DNA from: Limnobaculum eriocheiris
GTDB taxonomy: Bacteria > Pseudomonadota > Gammaproteobacteria > Enterobacterales > Enterobacteriaceae
Assembly (NCBI RefSeq): GCF_021010575.1
Contig: NZ_JAJNAG010000029.1
Coordinates: 1 to 41,375, forward strand
DNA length: 41,375 bases
Reading direction: 5' to 3'
Every line of letters starts with the position of its first letter. Positions within the stretch are counted from its first letter, which is position 1. The notes under the pieces were generated by a model. The model was not told the DNA's origin, made no database searches, and worked only from the letters and a program-made list of their open reading frames with translations. A program made the translations under genes and the position numbers. Of the stretch, positions 10,913 through 20,648 are shown piece after piece.

Positions 10913-11458
10913 TTAAAGTCGATTGATCAGATACAGGATGATATAGATAAAAATACCCCAGAAAACCGGGGAAATGTATAGCAACCCGTATTGTGCAAAG
11001 ATCGAAGTGTTGGGTATAGAGATCAGCTTCTCTAACTCTGCAAATGAGCGAGCTTCATCGCCATTCATCGCTTCCAGTATCGCTCTTTCTCTGATGCCTT
11101 CCTTCACGTTATACACGCGTTTAGCTAAACGCGCTCCGGAAGCCTGCAATGCCAAACCGATAAACATTAGCATGAAGATCACAATAAACCACAGGCTGCT
11201 ACTGGCAGACCAATGGAGAATATCCGGTATCGGGGAATTCGCCCAAAAATACTCAAGGAATGAGGTGTACTGACGAACAATTTTAATAATGACCTGCAGA
11301 AAATCCATAATCGTCGCGGTCATCTCTTGCATGTTAGCTTTAGGTACAACCAAATACTTCAGTACAGATATAATTGTTGAAACGAATGCCGGAACAAAAA
11401 TAATGATCCCCGCAATACGTTTGATCAACGCCACTGCACTGGCCTGTTGGTGAGTCAT
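10913..11458 (-). CDS. yniB: Membrane protein YniB
   Basis: Inner-membrane protein of unknown function conserved in enterobacteria. From the ATG at 11458 it has 181 residues (E. coli about 178) and starts MTHQQASAVALIKRI, close to E. coli MTYQQAGRIAVLKRI. Hydrophobic segments lie at about 18-40, 95-115 and 155-178. The central FVGLALQDSGARM-like segment of E. coli is matched here by FIGLALQASGARLAK. A GGAGG seven bases upstream supports this start over a GTG at 11479. yniC, next to yniB in E. coli, is missing; ynhF and purR follow instead. Confidence 0.88.
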   Translation of the reverse strand: MTHQQASAVALIKRIAGIIIFVPAFVSTIISVLKYLVVPKANMQEMTATIMDFLQVIIKIVRQYTSFLEYFWANSPIPDILHWSASSSLWFIVIFMLMFIGLALQASGARLAKRVYNVKEGIRERAILEAMNGDEARSFAELEKLISIPNTSIFAQYGLLYISPVFWGIFIYIILYLINRL

Positions 11459-11595
11459 TCTGCCTCCATGTTGAAACACCGATTTTTCATCAAATCAATC
11501 ACAAAAAAATTATGCTCCGGTTTAGTGGAACATAATCTGACAATGTCCAAACAGAGTAGTCATTCATTGATCTTTAATACCCTGTCAGAATGTAT

Positions 11596-11627
11596 AAAAC
11601 TCGATCCATATGATGAATCGAGCTTTT
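11596..11627 (-). terminator. Terminator after ynhF
   Basis: On the minus strand AAAAGCTCGAT and ATCGAGTTTT flank an 11-base loop, with a single bulge in the stem and T residues after it. It lies 7 bases downstream of the ynhF stop codon, as expected for the end of a very short transcript. Confidence 0.7.
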
Positions 11628-11633
11628 AATATA

Positions 11634-11723
11634 TTAGTGAGTTACTGCAATTAAGCTGTAAGTAACGATAACAAATAAAGCGAAAACTACGGTACTCAGT
11701 GACCATCTCAATTCAGCAGACAT
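11634..11723 (-). CDS. ynhF: Small membrane protein YnhF
   Basis: A 29-codon frame starts MSAELRWSLSTVV and ends SLIAVTH, the same length and pattern as E. coli YnhF (MSTDLKFSLVTT..., ending TAALH), a single-span inner-membrane protein of unknown function found near purR. Residues about 9-26 form one hydrophobic helix. AAGGAAAAAGAT precedes the ATG as ribosome site, and a terminator follows 7 bases after the stop. The position next to purR on the opposite strand is also as in E. coli. The frame is far below usual gene-calling cut-offs. Confidence 0.88.
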   Translation of the reverse strand: MSAELRWSLSTVVFALFVIVTYSLIAVTH

Positions 11724-11951
11724 ATCTTTTTCCTTTACATAAACGTGATTAGACTCGGGCTCATTGTAAGGCGCTCAACAAAAATGTATACCCCAAAGCG
11801 ATTTTTCCATGATATCTCTTGGACTTTTGTATCAAATGCGCCAAAATTCACCGCCTGTTATCACTGAAAGGTATATCAGCCACAAGCAGTGATGGTTAAA
11901 GGAATTCTACACCGTTTTGCTTTTAATGTGTAATGCGTTGGTTATAAACAA

Positions 11952-11967
11952 AGGCAAACGTTAACAT
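11952..11967 (+). promoter_or_regulatory. PUR-box-like operator upstream of purR
   Basis: AGGCAAACGTTAACAT matches the core GCAAACGTT of the PurR operator consensus ACGCAAACGTTTGCGT, with a poor right half. It lies 53 bases upstream of the purR start. In E. coli purR is autoregulated, so a weak operator here makes sense; binding was not tested. Confidence 0.55.
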
Positions 11968-12019
11968 ATCAGCTTACACTGTATTTGATACCAGTATAAG
12001 CTCAGGAGTGCTCTGTTTC

Positions 12020-13036
12020 ATGGCAACTATAAAAGATGTGGCAAAACACGCCGGGGTTTCAACAACTACGGTTTCCCACGTTATTAATAAAACGCGTTTT
12101 GTCGCCGAAGATACCAAAGCTGCCGTATGGGCAGCCATTAAAGAGCTTAGTTATTCTCCCAGCGCCGTTGCCCGTAGTCTGAAGGTGAATAACACAAAAA
12201 CTATTGGTCTGTTGGCAACGGCCAGCGGTTTCCCCTATTTTGCTGAAGTCATTCAGGCCGTTGAAGAAGCCTGTTATAAAAAAGGCTATACGTTAATTTT
12301 ATGCAACACACAAAATGATTTAGAAAAACAACAGGCCTATCTGGCGATGCTGGCACAGAAGCGTGTTGATGGTCTGTTGGTAATGTGTTCCGAATATCAT
12401 CCCCCGCTGCTTTCACTGCTGGAAAATTATCACGCTATCCCGATGATGGTAATGGACTGGAACAAACACAGTGGTTTTACCGATAATATCGAAGATAACG
12501 GCTTTCATGGTGGCTATTTAGCTGCCCGTTATTTGATAGATCGTGGACACCGGGAAATCGCCACTATCACTGGCCAGTTAAATGAATTTACCGGTCGCGA
12601 GCGCCATAAAGGTTTTCTTCATGCATTGAAAGAAGCCAATATCGATATTCTTCCTGAGTGGATTATTGAGGCCGACTTCCAGCCGCAGGAAGGATACGAT
12701 GGCGTAGTGGAGCTTATGAAGCTGAAAAAGCGTCCTACTGCCTTATTCTGCGGTGGTGATGTCATTGCCATGGGTGCTTTATGCGCTGCCGGAGAGATGG
12801 GTTTTCGTGTCCCGGAAGATATTTCGATTATTGGTTATGACAATATTCGCCATACCCGTTTCTATAATCCACCGCTCACCACCATTCAACAGCCAAAAGA
12901 GATCCTGGCGGTAATGGCACTGGATATGCTGTTAGACCGGATCATCAATAAACGCGAAACCTCACACTCTATTGAACTGCATCCTGAGCTGGTTGAACGA
13001 AAATCCGTAACTGACGGACCTTACTTAAAAAAATAG
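12020..13036 (+). CDS. purR: Purine repressor PurR
   Basis: LacI-family repressor that binds DNA with hypoxanthine or guanine as co-repressor and controls purine and related genes. It has 338 residues (E. coli 341). The N-terminal helix-turn-helix and hinge ([20 protein letters not shown], then [10 protein letters not shown]) are nearly identical to E. coli, so the operator preference should be the same; the effector domain is more diverged. The ATG at 12020 was chosen over a start 12 bases earlier because family members begin MATIKD and AGGAG lies upstream. A PUR-box-like site lies in the leader. Confidence 0.94.
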   Translation: MATIKDVAKHAGVSTTTVSHVINKTRFVAEDTKAAVWAAIKELSYSPSAVARSLKVNNTKTIGLLATASGFPYFAEVIQAVEEACYKKGYTLILCNTQNDLEKQQAYLAMLAQKRVDGLLVMCSEYHPPLLSLLENYHAIPMMVMDWNKHSGFTDNIEDNGFHGGYLAARYLIDRGHREIATITGQLNEFTGRERHKGFLHALKEANIDILPEWIIEADFQPQEGYDGVVELMKLKKRPTALFCGGDVIAMGALCAAGEMGFRVPEDISIIGYDNIRHTRFYNPPLTTIQQPKEILAVMALDMLLDRIINKRETSHSIELHPELVERKSVTDGPYLKK

Positions 13037-13284
13037 TCAGCGTCTAATCTTCTTGCTCCAGAATCATTTCTCGCCTGTAGATGGTGGTTTTGGAGCCTGT
13101 TCTTCCCTCTTGTTTTCACCCTATTTCCCCCATCCACAATCTGGTTCTATTGCCGTTAGTTTGATTCAGCCTGCGTATAGGCCTATATTTTAATAGCTGT
13201 ATTAATCAGGTACAGGATATAAATCACCTATTCAGAGTCTGATAAAAGCATATACACAGTCTTTGAATCACAAGTGGTCACATT

Positions 13285-13761
13285 ATGATATTTTCAACAT
13301 TGTACTATCGCTTTCGCCCCCTGTTTTTCGGGATCCTTTTTACTTCACTCGGACTGACATTATCAGCCTGCTCTTTTATGCCTTCTCACGTTCGTATGAG
13401 TTCTGCTCAACTTAGCGTGACGGATAAAGCCAATGATGGAAAACCGCTTAATGTCGATTTTGTTGCTGTGCGCAGCGATAAATTAGTGAAAAAAATTGAG
13501 GGGCTCACCGCCAGCCAGTGGTTTGAGCAAAAACAGCAGTTGCTTAAGGAGAATTCCGGCAACTTAATCGTATGGCCAGTAAAAATGCTGCCCGGTTCGC
13601 AAATTACCGTTAAAGATGTTCCTATCTCTGGCAAACCGGCTGACTCTCTGATTCTGTTTGCCGGTTATAAGAGCAAAGGCGCTCATCGTTTAGTGCTGAA
13701 TGAAATTCGTCATCCTAAATTAGAATTTCGCGATGATGATGTATATCTGTTTAACGATTAA
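13285..13761 (+). CDS. Uncharacterised lipoprotein
   Basis: A 158-residue exported protein. A signal peptide with a basic start (YYRFRP) and a hydrophobic stretch ends in the lipobox L-S-A-C, so Cys29 should be lipidated; Ser30 after the cysteine predicts the outer membrane. The mature part is a small beta-rich domain with the pattern of TssJ-like type VI secretion lipoproteins (a VWPVKMLPGSQ strand, then FAGYKS and LEFRDDDVYL), but no type VI genes are nearby, so I treat the resemblance as fold-level at most. It follows purR by 248 bases and is closed by its own terminator, which suggests a single-gene unit. Family not firmly recognised. Confidence 0.75.
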   Translation: MIFSTLYYRFRPLFFGILFTSLGLTLSACSFMPSHVRMSSAQLSVTDKANDGKPLNVDFVAVRSDKLVKKIEGLTASQWFEQKQQLLKENSGNLIVWPVKMLPGSQITVKDVPISGKPADSLILFAGYKSKGAHRLVLNEIRHPKLEFRDDDVYLFND

Positions 13762-13763
13762 AA

Positions 13764-13791
13764 AATCAGGGAGCCATAAGGCTCCCTGATT
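13764..13791. terminator. Bidirectional terminator between lipoprotein gene and htpX
   Basis: AATCAGGGAGCC-ATAA-GGCTCCCTGATT is a perfect 12-bp stem starting 2 bases after the lipoprotein stop and 24 bases from the end of the convergent htpX. A-rich and T-containing flanks allow it to serve both directions. Confidence 0.85.
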
Positions 13792-13815
13792 GCTTGCTGA
13801 TATTCAATATTATAT

Positions 13816-14688
13816 TTACTTCAGGTGGGTACCTGCACGTAATGCTTCAATACGTTTGTCTAGCGGAGGATGCGACAAAAACAGTTCACTAAAGGTTTTT
13901 GACTTACCGTTAATACAAAAAGCCATCATGGTTGACTCTTCCTGTGGCTCATAGCTGGTTTTCAGGCGTTGCAAAGCAGCAATCATCTTCTCTCGACCGA
14001 CCAGTTTAGCGGAGCCGGCATCTGCCTTAAATTCACGATGGCGAGAGAACCACATGGTAATAATGCTGGCTAAAATACCAAATACCAACTCCAGTACCAT
14101 AGACACCGCAAAATAAACCATGGTGTTGCCTGATGAGCTTTCGTTATCACGATTCATAAAACCAGCCGCTACCTGAGCAATCAGGCGTGAGGCAAAAATA
14201 ACGAAGGTATTTACCACCCCCTGAATCAGAGTCATGGTCACCATATCACCGTTAGCAACATGGCTAATCTCATGAGCCAGAACCGCTTCGGCTTCATCAC
14301 GGCTCATGTTTTGCAATAATCCGGTACTAACGGCAACCAGAGATGCATTTCGTCTGGCCCCCGTTGCAAATGCGTTAATGTCCGGTGCCTGATAAATAGC
14401 TACCTGAGGCATCGCAATACCCGCCTGTTGTGACTGACGTCTGACGGTTTCAACTAACCAACGTTCAACTTCATTGGCGGGCTGTTCAATCACCTGCCCG
14501 CCAACAGAACGTAATGCCATCCATTTTGACATCAGCAACGAGACAAATGCACCACCGAAGCCAAACAAACCGGCCATGATCATGAGACCCTGGACACTAC
14601 GCCCCTGGATGCCGGTCAAACTCAACACTATGCCAAAAACCACCATAACTGCGAGGTTTGTTAATAAAAATAACGCTATACGCATCAT
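13816..14688 (-). CDS. htpX: Membrane zinc metalloprotease HtpX
   Basis: Inner-membrane M48 endopeptidase that helps FtsH degrade misfolded membrane proteins under stress. It has 290 residues (E. coli 293). Two N-terminal membrane segments (about 4-24 and 34-54) precede the zinc site HEISH near residue 140, with the third ligand in the [15 protein letters not shown] segment. Two more hydrophobic segments lie between these motifs. All catalytic motifs are intact. In E. coli it is induced through CpxR and the heat-shock factor; I saw no clear site for either in the 230 bases upstream. Confidence 0.96.
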   Translation of the reverse strand: MMRIALFLLTNLAVMVVFGIVLSLTGIQGRSVQGLMIMAGLFGFGGAFVSLLMSKWMALRSVGGQVIEQPANEVERWLVETVRRQSQQAGIAMPQVAIYQAPDINAFATGARRNASLVAVSTGLLQNMSRDEAEAVLAHEISHVANGDMVTMTLIQGVVNTFVIFASRLIAQVAAGFMNRDNESSSGNTMVYFAVSMVLELVFGILASIITMWFSRHREFKADAGSAKLVGREKMIAALQRLKTSYEPQEESTMMAFCINGKSKTFSELFLSHPPLDKRIEALRAGTHLK

Positions 14689-14863
14689 AAAATGATAGTT
14701 TCCTCAGAGAAATAAAATGATGTTGTTACCTGACAGATCTTATGGGCTAATATCCAAAATTCAAGCCTAAACAACAGTCATATAACAATTAGATCATAAC
14801 TTTACAATGACGGGTGATTAACTTCACACTTCATCCGTCGTTCACCGGCTTCGGTGGGGATAG

Positions 14864-14895
14864 AAAAGGCGCTCATTTTGAAGTGAGCGCCTTTT
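14864..14895 (-). terminator. Terminator after prc
   Basis: AAAAGGCGCTCA and TGAGCGCCTTTT flank an 8-base loop, 26 bases beyond the prc stop codon. The T run on the minus strand fits termination of the proQ-prc transcript and insulation of htpX. Confidence 0.88.
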
Positions 14896-14921
14896 GCTTG
14901 TTGTTTTAAATACGTTGCCAG

Positions 14922-16982
14922 TTAATCTTTCTTCACTGGTTCCACCGCGACGGCTTGTGCAGCATCATTCTTTTCTAAATCGGCTAAATCTACCGCTATC
15001 AATACCGTTTCATCCAGATATGGATCGGCTTCTTTATAGTCTTTTGGTAGTTCTTCCAGTGATTTAAGCTTACTTTTACCTTCGCGCTCCAGACGGTCAT
15101 TGATGCGTTTTAAACGAATAGCATCATCTTCACTGCTCTCTTTTTCACGTTTAGCATAGTTGAGTGAAATAGTAGCGCGTTTATCCTTATTAGCCTTATA
15201 ACGGGCGATATCCTGCATAATGAACTGAAACTCAGGATCTTTAGCGATCCGCTCCTCATAGTCCTTCTTCAGGGTCGGAATATAGCGTGATTCATCACCT
15301 AACAGGGTGTATGTGGCTTTATCTACGCTGTCCCACGGTAGCGCGTTATCTTCAAAGCTCTCACCCGTTTCCACCGGGTCAATACCCGTAGGCATGATGA
15401 TATCTGGCGTCACCCCTTTACGCTGGGTACTACCACCATTAATACGATAGAATTTTTGAATGGTGTACTGCACTGAGCCCAGCTCAGGCCAGTCGGGACG
15501 CAGCATCTGATCGTAAATACGATTTAAAGCACGGTGCTGTTGTACGGTACCTTTACCAAAGGTTGGTTCACCAACGATCAGGGCACGGCCATAATCCTGC
15601 ATAGCAGCAGCAAAAATTTCCGATGCAGAAGCACTAAAGCGATCGACTAATACCACCAATGGACCTTTATAGTAAACAATGCCATCGGTATCACTGTCTT
15701 CACGAATTTTTCCGTTATTATCGCGAACCTGTACTACCGGACCACTTGGAATAAATAATCCGGACAGTGAAACTGCTTCGGTTAATGCCCCACCGCCGTT
15801 AGTACGTAAATCGATAATAATGCTGTCGACATTTTGTTTGATCAGTTTCTGCAGTTGCGTTTTAACATCTTCCGTCAGGCCAACGTAGAAACCCGGAATA
15901 TCCAGTACGCCGACCTTCTTCTTACCGACAGTTTTCAGCGTCATCTTCACTGCCCGGTCTTCAAGGCGAATACGTTCACGGGTTAACACAACCGTCTTCG
16001 ATTTAGCCCCTTTAGCCGCTGGCAGAATCTCCAGACGAACTTTACTGCCTTTTGGTCCCTTGATTAACGCAACCACATCATCCAAACGCCAGCCAATGAC
16101 ATCCACCATAGGCTTATCTTGCTGACCGACGCCAACAATTTTATCACCAACGGCAATGGATTTACTCTTGGCCGCAGGACCACCGGCAACCAGTGAGTTG
16201 ATTTGCGTATAGTCATCCTCCATCTGCAATACGGCACCAATACCTTCCAGAGAAAGACTCATTTCCGTATTGAACTGCTCGGTATTCCGAGGAGAGAGGT
16301 AACTGGTATGCGGATCGATTTCACGGGCAAAAGCATTAATGAAAGACTGGAAAACGTCTTCACTCTTCGCCTGACTCAAACGCTTAATGGCTGACTGATA
16401 ACGTTTGGTCAGAATATCTTTAATTTCTGGCCACTCTTTGCCCGCCAGCTTCAGGTTGAGCTCGTCATATTTGACTTTTTCATACCAAAGTTTATCCAGC
16501 TCTTCTACGCTGGTTGGCCATGGCGCTTTGCTGCGGTCAACTTCGATAGAATCATCACCGTCAAACGTCATTGGTTTATCCAGTAGCGTTAACGCATAGG
16601 TTAAACGCTCAAAGCGACGTTTCTGGGCATAGTTGTACAGATCGTAAGCTGTATTCAACTCACCGGACTTTAGTTCGTCATCCAACCTGGTCTTTCTGTC
16701 AGCAAACTTAGCGATATCAGAAGCCAGCAAAACATTGTGGCTAAAATCCAGCACGTTCAGATAACGATTAAAAATTTTCTCTGAAAATGCATCATCGAGG
16801 TCAAACTGACGATAGTGCGAACGCGTAAAGCGTGCAGTTACCCGTTCACTGACCGTGGCATGCTGCCCTTCCTGCGTTAAAACAGGAAGTTGATCAACAC
16901 GGGTTATCGTCGTTTCCTTAGCATAACTTAATCCTGCGAGAAATAAGCTTGCAATGGCCGTTAACCGGATTAAGTTACTCAT
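14922..16982 (-). CDS. prc: Tail-specific periplasmic protease Prc (Tsp)
   Basis: S41 serine protease that degrades periplasmic proteins with nonpolar C-termini and, with the adaptor NlpI, trims cell-wall hydrolases such as MepS. It has 686 residues (E. coli 682). A signal peptide ends at about residue 21 (SLFLAGLSYA). A PDZ domain follows at about 235-320 (LEGIGAVLQMEDDYTQI...), then the catalytic segment with the nucleophile serine in DRFSASASEIFAAAMQDYG and the general-base lysine in EPTFGKGTVQQ. It lies 19 bases after proQ, in the same operon as in E. coli. Confidence 0.96.
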   Translation of the reverse strand: MSNLIRLTAIASLFLAGLSYAKETTITRVDQLPVLTQEGQHATVSERVTARFTRSHYRQFDLDDAFSEKIFNRYLNVLDFSHNVLLASDIAKFADRKTRLDDELKSGELNTAYDLYNYAQKRRFERLTYALTLLDKPMTFDGDDSIEVDRSKAPWPTSVEELDKLWYEKVKYDELNLKLAGKEWPEIKDILTKRYQSAIKRLSQAKSEDVFQSFINAFAREIDPHTSYLSPRNTEQFNTEMSLSLEGIGAVLQMEDDYTQINSLVAGGPAAKSKSIAVGDKIVGVGQQDKPMVDVIGWRLDDVVALIKGPKGSKVRLEILPAAKGAKSKTVVLTRERIRLEDRAVKMTLKTVGKKKVGVLDIPGFYVGLTEDVKTQLQKLIKQNVDSIIIDLRTNGGGALTEAVSLSGLFIPSGPVVQVRDNNGKIREDSDTDGIVYYKGPLVVLVDRFSASASEIFAAAMQDYGRALIVGEPTFGKGTVQQHRALNRIYDQMLRPDWPELGSVQYTIQKFYRINGGSTQRKGVTPDIIMPTGIDPVETGESFEDNALPWDSVDKATYTLLGDESRYIPTLKKDYEERIAKDPEFQFIMQDIARYKANKDKRATISLNYAKREKESSEDDAIRLKRINDRLEREGKSKLKSLEELPKDYKEADPYLDETVLIAVDLADLEKNDAAQAVAVEPVKKD

Positions 16983-17001
16983 GCTTTAGCTGACCTCCAA
17001 C

Positions 17002-17691
17002 TTAAAACTGTAAATGCTCTGCTCGAACCAGCATAGCTAAACCTGACGCAAGTTGAACCCGAACGCCATCTTTAGCGATTTCGAGAACGGTTGCATCCAT
17101 GGCGCTCTGACCTGCACGTACTTTGACATTTTGTCCGGCTTTAAGCGCAGCAATATCCGCAGTTGAAGCCGGGCGGAATTTTTCGGTCAGTTTCACCACT
17201 GGCGCCGTAGAACGTGTTGGAGCAGGTTTCGCCTTCGCTTTTGGTTGAGCCGATGGCTGAACCACTTTGCTATCCGGCGTAGCTTTTTTAGCCGCCGAAC
17301 GAGGACGACGCGCCTGAGGTGCTTCTCCTGATTCTTTACGCTGGGCTGCGCGCTGGGCCTGAACCCGGGCTTTCGCCTCTTCCAACTGTTTACGCGCATG
17401 TTCTACGTGCTGTTCTTCCAACAGACCGCAATCCACACCGTCTAAATCAACACGCTGAGCATTTAATTTCAGACCGTGCAGATAACGCCAGCTGGAGGTA
17501 TATAAGCGTAACGCAGTTCGTAGTTGTGTTTTACTGAACAGGATCTCTTCAGGCAGCCGGGTTACGACATCCTGAAAGATTCCAATTTTCAAAGGCCGGG
17601 CTTCACCCTCAAGGGTAAAACAAAGCGGGAATTTTTCTGCCAGATAGGCAATAACTTCTTTACTACTGTTCAACTTAGGTTGATTTTCCAT
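17002..17691 (-). CDS. proQ: RNA chaperone ProQ
   Basis: FinO-domain RNA-binding protein that stabilises many small RNAs and mRNA 3' ends. It has 229 residues (E. coli 232). The N-terminal FinO/ProQ domain (about 1-115; [18 protein letters not shown]) is followed by a long linker rich in Lys, Ala, Pro and Arg (about 118-175) and a C-terminal Tudor-like domain ([17 protein letters not shown] to the end). It heads the proQ-prc unit. Confidence 0.96.
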   Translation of the reverse strand: MENQPKLNSSKEVIAYLAEKFPLCFTLEGEARPLKIGIFQDVVTRLPEEILFSKTQLRTALRLYTSSWRYLHGLKLNAQRVDLDGVDCGLLEEQHVEHARKQLEEAKARVQAQRAAQRKESGEAPQARRPRSAAKKATPDSKVVQPSAQPKAKAKPAPTRSTAPVVKLTEKFRPASTADIAALKAGQNVKVRAGQSAMDATVLEIAKDGVRVQLASGLAMLVRAEHLQF

Positions 17692-17824
17692 GAAATATCC
17701 TGATTACAACGAACTCACCCAAAAGCGCAGGCGTAGATTACGCGCCATTATAATCACGCTTTCAGTAAAAGCTACGTTATCCGCACTTCAAGTTTAAACT
17801 AATGATGATAACCGTCTGTAAATA

Positions 17825-18283
17825 TTAGCTGATATGCTGAGAAAGCAACGCAGTAATATTTTCCAAACCTCGTTGATCATCACTATCAAAACGACCAAAT
17901 ATCGTACTATCTATATCTAAAACAGCGATAATGCTACTTCCCTGATAAACAGGAAGCACTATCTCCGCATTGCTTGCGCTATCACAGGCAATGTGTCCTT
18001 CAAATTGATGAACGTCATCAATACGTTGAATTCTGTTTTCTTTCACTGCTGTACCGCAAACGCCCCGACCAACAGGTATGCGCGTACAGGCAATCTTGCC
18101 CTGGAAAGGCCCTAAAACCAGTACATCACCTTGCAACAGGTAAAAACCAACCCAGTTAACCGACGCCAGCCGCTCAAATAAAAGTGCGCTGGTGTTAGCA
18201 AATGTGGCTATCAGATCCGGTTCCCCTTCAATCAGAGCGGCCAGATCCCGGTGCAACTCGGTATAAAACGCTTTTTTATTCAT
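17825..18283 (-). CDS. msrC: Free methionine-R-sulfoxide reductase (GAF domain)
   Basis: Cytosolic GAF-fold enzyme that reduces free methionine-(R)-sulfoxide, using thioredoxin for recycling. The 152-residue protein is a single GAF domain with the three family cysteines at 66 (GKIACTRIP), 76 (GRGVCGTAV) and 100 (GHIACDSAS), matching the positions used for disulfide exchange in E. coli fRMsr. It is monocistronic by spacing (133 bases after it to proQ, 83 before it to yciH). E. coli has yebS and yebT in this neighbourhood; they are absent here. Confidence 0.93.
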   Translation of the reverse strand: MNKKAFYTELHRDLAALIEGEPDLIATFANTSALLFERLASVNWVGFYLLQGDVLVLGPFQGKIACTRIPVGRGVCGTAVKENRIQRIDDVHQFEGHIACDSASNAEIVLPVYQGSSIIAVLDIDSTIFGRFDSDDQRGLENITALLSQHIS

Positions 18284-18366
18284 TTTATCAACATAAACTA
18301 TAAAACAGACTGCCAGAAATTTGACCGGGAAAGTGAGATATCATGCCAAAATTCCAGTATTTAAAC

Positions 18367-18693
18367 TCAACCACCGGCCAGTTTAACTTTGAATCCTTTA
18401 TATTCTAGCAGCACTTTTAACTCGTCGCGTTTATCACCTTGAATTTCAATCAGACCGTCTTTTACTGCACCGCCACACCCGCATTTTTTCTTGAGTTCAG
18501 CGGCCAGTTTCTGCAATTCAGTATCATCAAGGTCCAGGCCGCTAATAATACAGACACCCTTACCTTTACGCCCACTGGTTTGCCGTTGAATTCTGACAAT
18601 ACCATCCCCTTTAGGACGCTCAACTTTCACCTCTTCTGGTGCAATTCGCCCAGAATCAGTAGAATAGACTAAACGACTGTTATTATCTGTCAT
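18367..18693 (-). CDS. yciH: SUI1/eIF1-like translation factor YciH
   Basis: Small protein of the SUI1 family, related to eukaryotic eIF1; in E. coli it can affect start-codon discrimination and has been linked to translation inhibition in stress. From the ATG at 18693 it has 108 residues, equal to E. coli. The conserved core is RKGKGVCIISGLDLDD followed by AELKKKCGCGGAVKDG. An upstream extension of 37 residues in the same frame overlaps pyrF and is not family-like. It starts 16 bases after the pyrF stop. Confidence 0.94.
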   Translation of the reverse strand: MTDNNSRLVYSTDSGRIAPEEVKVERPKGDGIVRIQRQTSGRKGKGVCIISGLDLDDTELQKLAAELKKKCGCGGAVKDGLIEIQGDKRDELKVLLEYKGFKVKLAGG

Positions 18694-18709
18694 GATAGTG
18701 CCATAAAAA

Positions 18710-19411
18710 TTATGCCAGGCTTTGCAGAATATCTTGCAAAGCCTGTGCAGGATTAGCGGATTGAGTGATAGGTCGACCGATAACCATATAATCAACACCC
18801 GCATCCAGCGCCTGTGGCGGCGTCATTACCCGACGCTGATCGCCCATATCGCTACCAACAGGGCGAATGCCCGGTGTCACTAACTGGAATGCCGGACCAA
18901 ACAGTGATTTCAGATGGCGCGCTTCATGTGCTGAACACACCACGCCATCAAGGCCATTATCCTTTGCCAGACGAGCTAATCTTTCTGCATGCTCTTCCAG
19001 TGAAGAGGTAATACCAATGCCTCTTAAATCACTCTCATCCATGCTGGTTAATACCGTTACGGCAATTAGCTTAGGCGCTGAATCACCATAAGGCAAAAGC
19101 GCTTTTTTTGCTGCTTCCAACATGCGGGCTCCACCACTGGCATGCACATCAACCATCCATACGCCCAACTCGGCCGCCGCTGCGACGCTCTTCGCTACCG
19201 TATTGGGAATATCATGAAATTTCAGATCCAGAAAAACATCAAATCCACGCTGATGCAGCTCACGAACTAGTTCAGGGCCACAGAGAGAAAACATCTCTTT
19301 ACCAATTTTCAGCCGGCAATCTTTTGGTTCTATTTTATCGGCCAGCTCAAGTGCTGAACGTTGATTATCATAATCCAGAGCAACAATTATGGGTGAAGTC
19401 GACATCGACAT
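18710..19411 (-). CDS. pyrF: Orotidine 5'-phosphate decarboxylase
   Basis: Last step of UMP synthesis: decarboxylates OMP to UMP in the cytosol. It has 233 residues (E. coli 245). The catalytic Asp-Lys-Asp array is present as [15 protein letters not shown] at about 58-72, and the phosphate-binding end GIRP and MVIGRPIT lies near the C-terminus. Upstream lies lapAB and downstream yciH, the E. coli order lapA-lapB-pyrF-yciH. AGGA lies at suitable distance from the ATG. Confidence 0.97.
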   Translation of the reverse strand: MSMSTSPIIVALDYDNQRSALELADKIEPKDCRLKIGKEMFSLCGPELVRELHQRGFDVFLDLKFHDIPNTVAKSVAAAAELGVWMVDVHASGGARMLEAAKKALLPYGDSAPKLIAVTVLTSMDESDLRGIGITSSLEEHAERLARLAKDNGLDGVVCSAHEARHLKSLFGPAFQLVTPGIRPVGSDMGDQRRVMTPPQALDAGVDYMVIGRPITQSANPAQALQDILQSLA

Positions 19412-19472
19412 ACTGTTTTCCTGTAATGCATTTTTACTAAAAAAGCCCGATCGCTATCAGGCTATCATCTGT

Positions 19473-20642
19473 TTATTGACCATCTAACCCACGAATAGGT
19501 TTTACCGTAGACCATGCACGGCAAGAAGGACAATGCCAATAAAGCGAATTGGCCGTTAGCCCACATTTTTCACAACGGTAGCGCGGGCGGATACGAATTT
19601 GTTCACCAACCATTTCTCGCAACACGAGCAGACTCTCTTTAGCGCGCCCTTCTTCTGCCTCTGCCAGTTGGTAATCCATCAGGCGATAGAAACCACGGGT
19701 AGTTGGATGAAGTTGCAGTTGGCGGTTAATATAGGTTTGAGCCACGTCCCGACCTTCAGTTTGCTCCAGCATATCTGCCAGTCTTAACTCTGCTTCAGAG
19801 CCGGTGTTTTCTGCTACGCAGCGTTTCAGATATTCCACCCAAGGTTCAGGTTGCTGTAAACGTTGATAGCACTCGTACAGCATGGTTATCGTTTCGCTGA
19901 CAAAGTCTTTGTCCTGCTCGATCACTCGCTCAAGCTCAGTAATCGCTTTGGCATCATCACCGCGGGCAATCCAGATACGACCGGACATAATCGACACCCG
20001 GGCGCAGTTTTTATCGGCGGAAGCCGCTTTTTTCAACAACCCCATCGCTTTATCCAGATCGTCAGAGCCCATGGCCTGTAAGGCCAATTCGCAATAAAAA
20101 TGGGCTATTTCAAGGCGAAACTCATCTTTTCCCGCTTTAACCAATTTTTCAGCCATCTCTATTGCCTGCTGCCAGTCGCTGGTTGCCTGATAAATAATCA
20201 GCAACTGCTTCAACGCCGGAACCCGGAAGTCTGCTTCATTGATTAACTGAATAAACATCTGTTCAGCACGATCGTAAAGACCTGCCGCCATATAGTCCCA
20301 ACCCAATTGCTGGGTAACCAACAAACGTTGTTCAAACGTCAGGGAGGCACTTTCAATTAAAGACTGGTGAATACGAATAGCTCGGTCAACTTCACCCCGA
20401 GAACGGAATAAGTTGCCTAAAGTCAGGTGGGCTTCAAAAGCGCCGCCGTCCTCTTTTAACATATCGACAAAGAGATCAACGGCTTTATCTTGTTGGTTAG
20501 AAAGCAGGAAGTTCACTCCATCCACATAACCACGGGACAGTTTATTTGCTTCCTGCTGCCGCTCCTGTTGTGCGCCTCTCCGGCCCATATACCAGCCGTA
20601 TGCGGCAGCCACGGGCAACAACAGAAACAGCAGTTCCAGCAT
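19473..20642 (-). CDS. lapB: Lipopolysaccharide assembly protein LapB
   Basis: Inner-membrane TPR protein that controls LPS synthesis by presenting LpxC to FtsH; also called YciM. The 389-residue length equals E. coli. An N-terminal membrane helix (about 2-18) is followed by a series of TPR-like repeats (about 35-340). A C-terminal rubredoxin-like metal site is present as CEKCG and CPSC at about 354-375. It follows lapA by 6 bases and is followed by pyrF. Confidence 0.96.
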   Translation of the reverse strand: MLELLFLLLPVAAAYGWYMGRRGAQQERQQEANKLSRGYVDGVNFLLSNQQDKAVDLFVDMLKEDGGAFEAHLTLGNLFRSRGEVDRAIRIHQSLIESASLTFEQRLLVTQQLGWDYMAAGLYDRAEQMFIQLINEADFRVPALKQLLIIYQATSDWQQAIEMAEKLVKAGKDEFRLEIAHFYCELALQAMGSDDLDKAMGLLKKAASADKNCARVSIMSGRIWIARGDDAKAITELERVIEQDKDFVSETITMLYECYQRLQQPEPWVEYLKRCVAENTGSEAELRLADMLEQTEGRDVAQTYINRQLQLHPTTRGFYRLMDYQLAEAEEGRAKESLLVLREMVGEQIRIRPRYRCEKCGLTANSLYWHCPSCRAWSTVKPIRGLDGQ

Positions 20643-20648
20643 ACAGCC

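Noticed and set aside
11447-11629. 60-codon plus-strand frame between yniB and ynhF
   Set aside because: It runs through the yniB ribosome site and the ynhF terminator and has no protein-like pattern.
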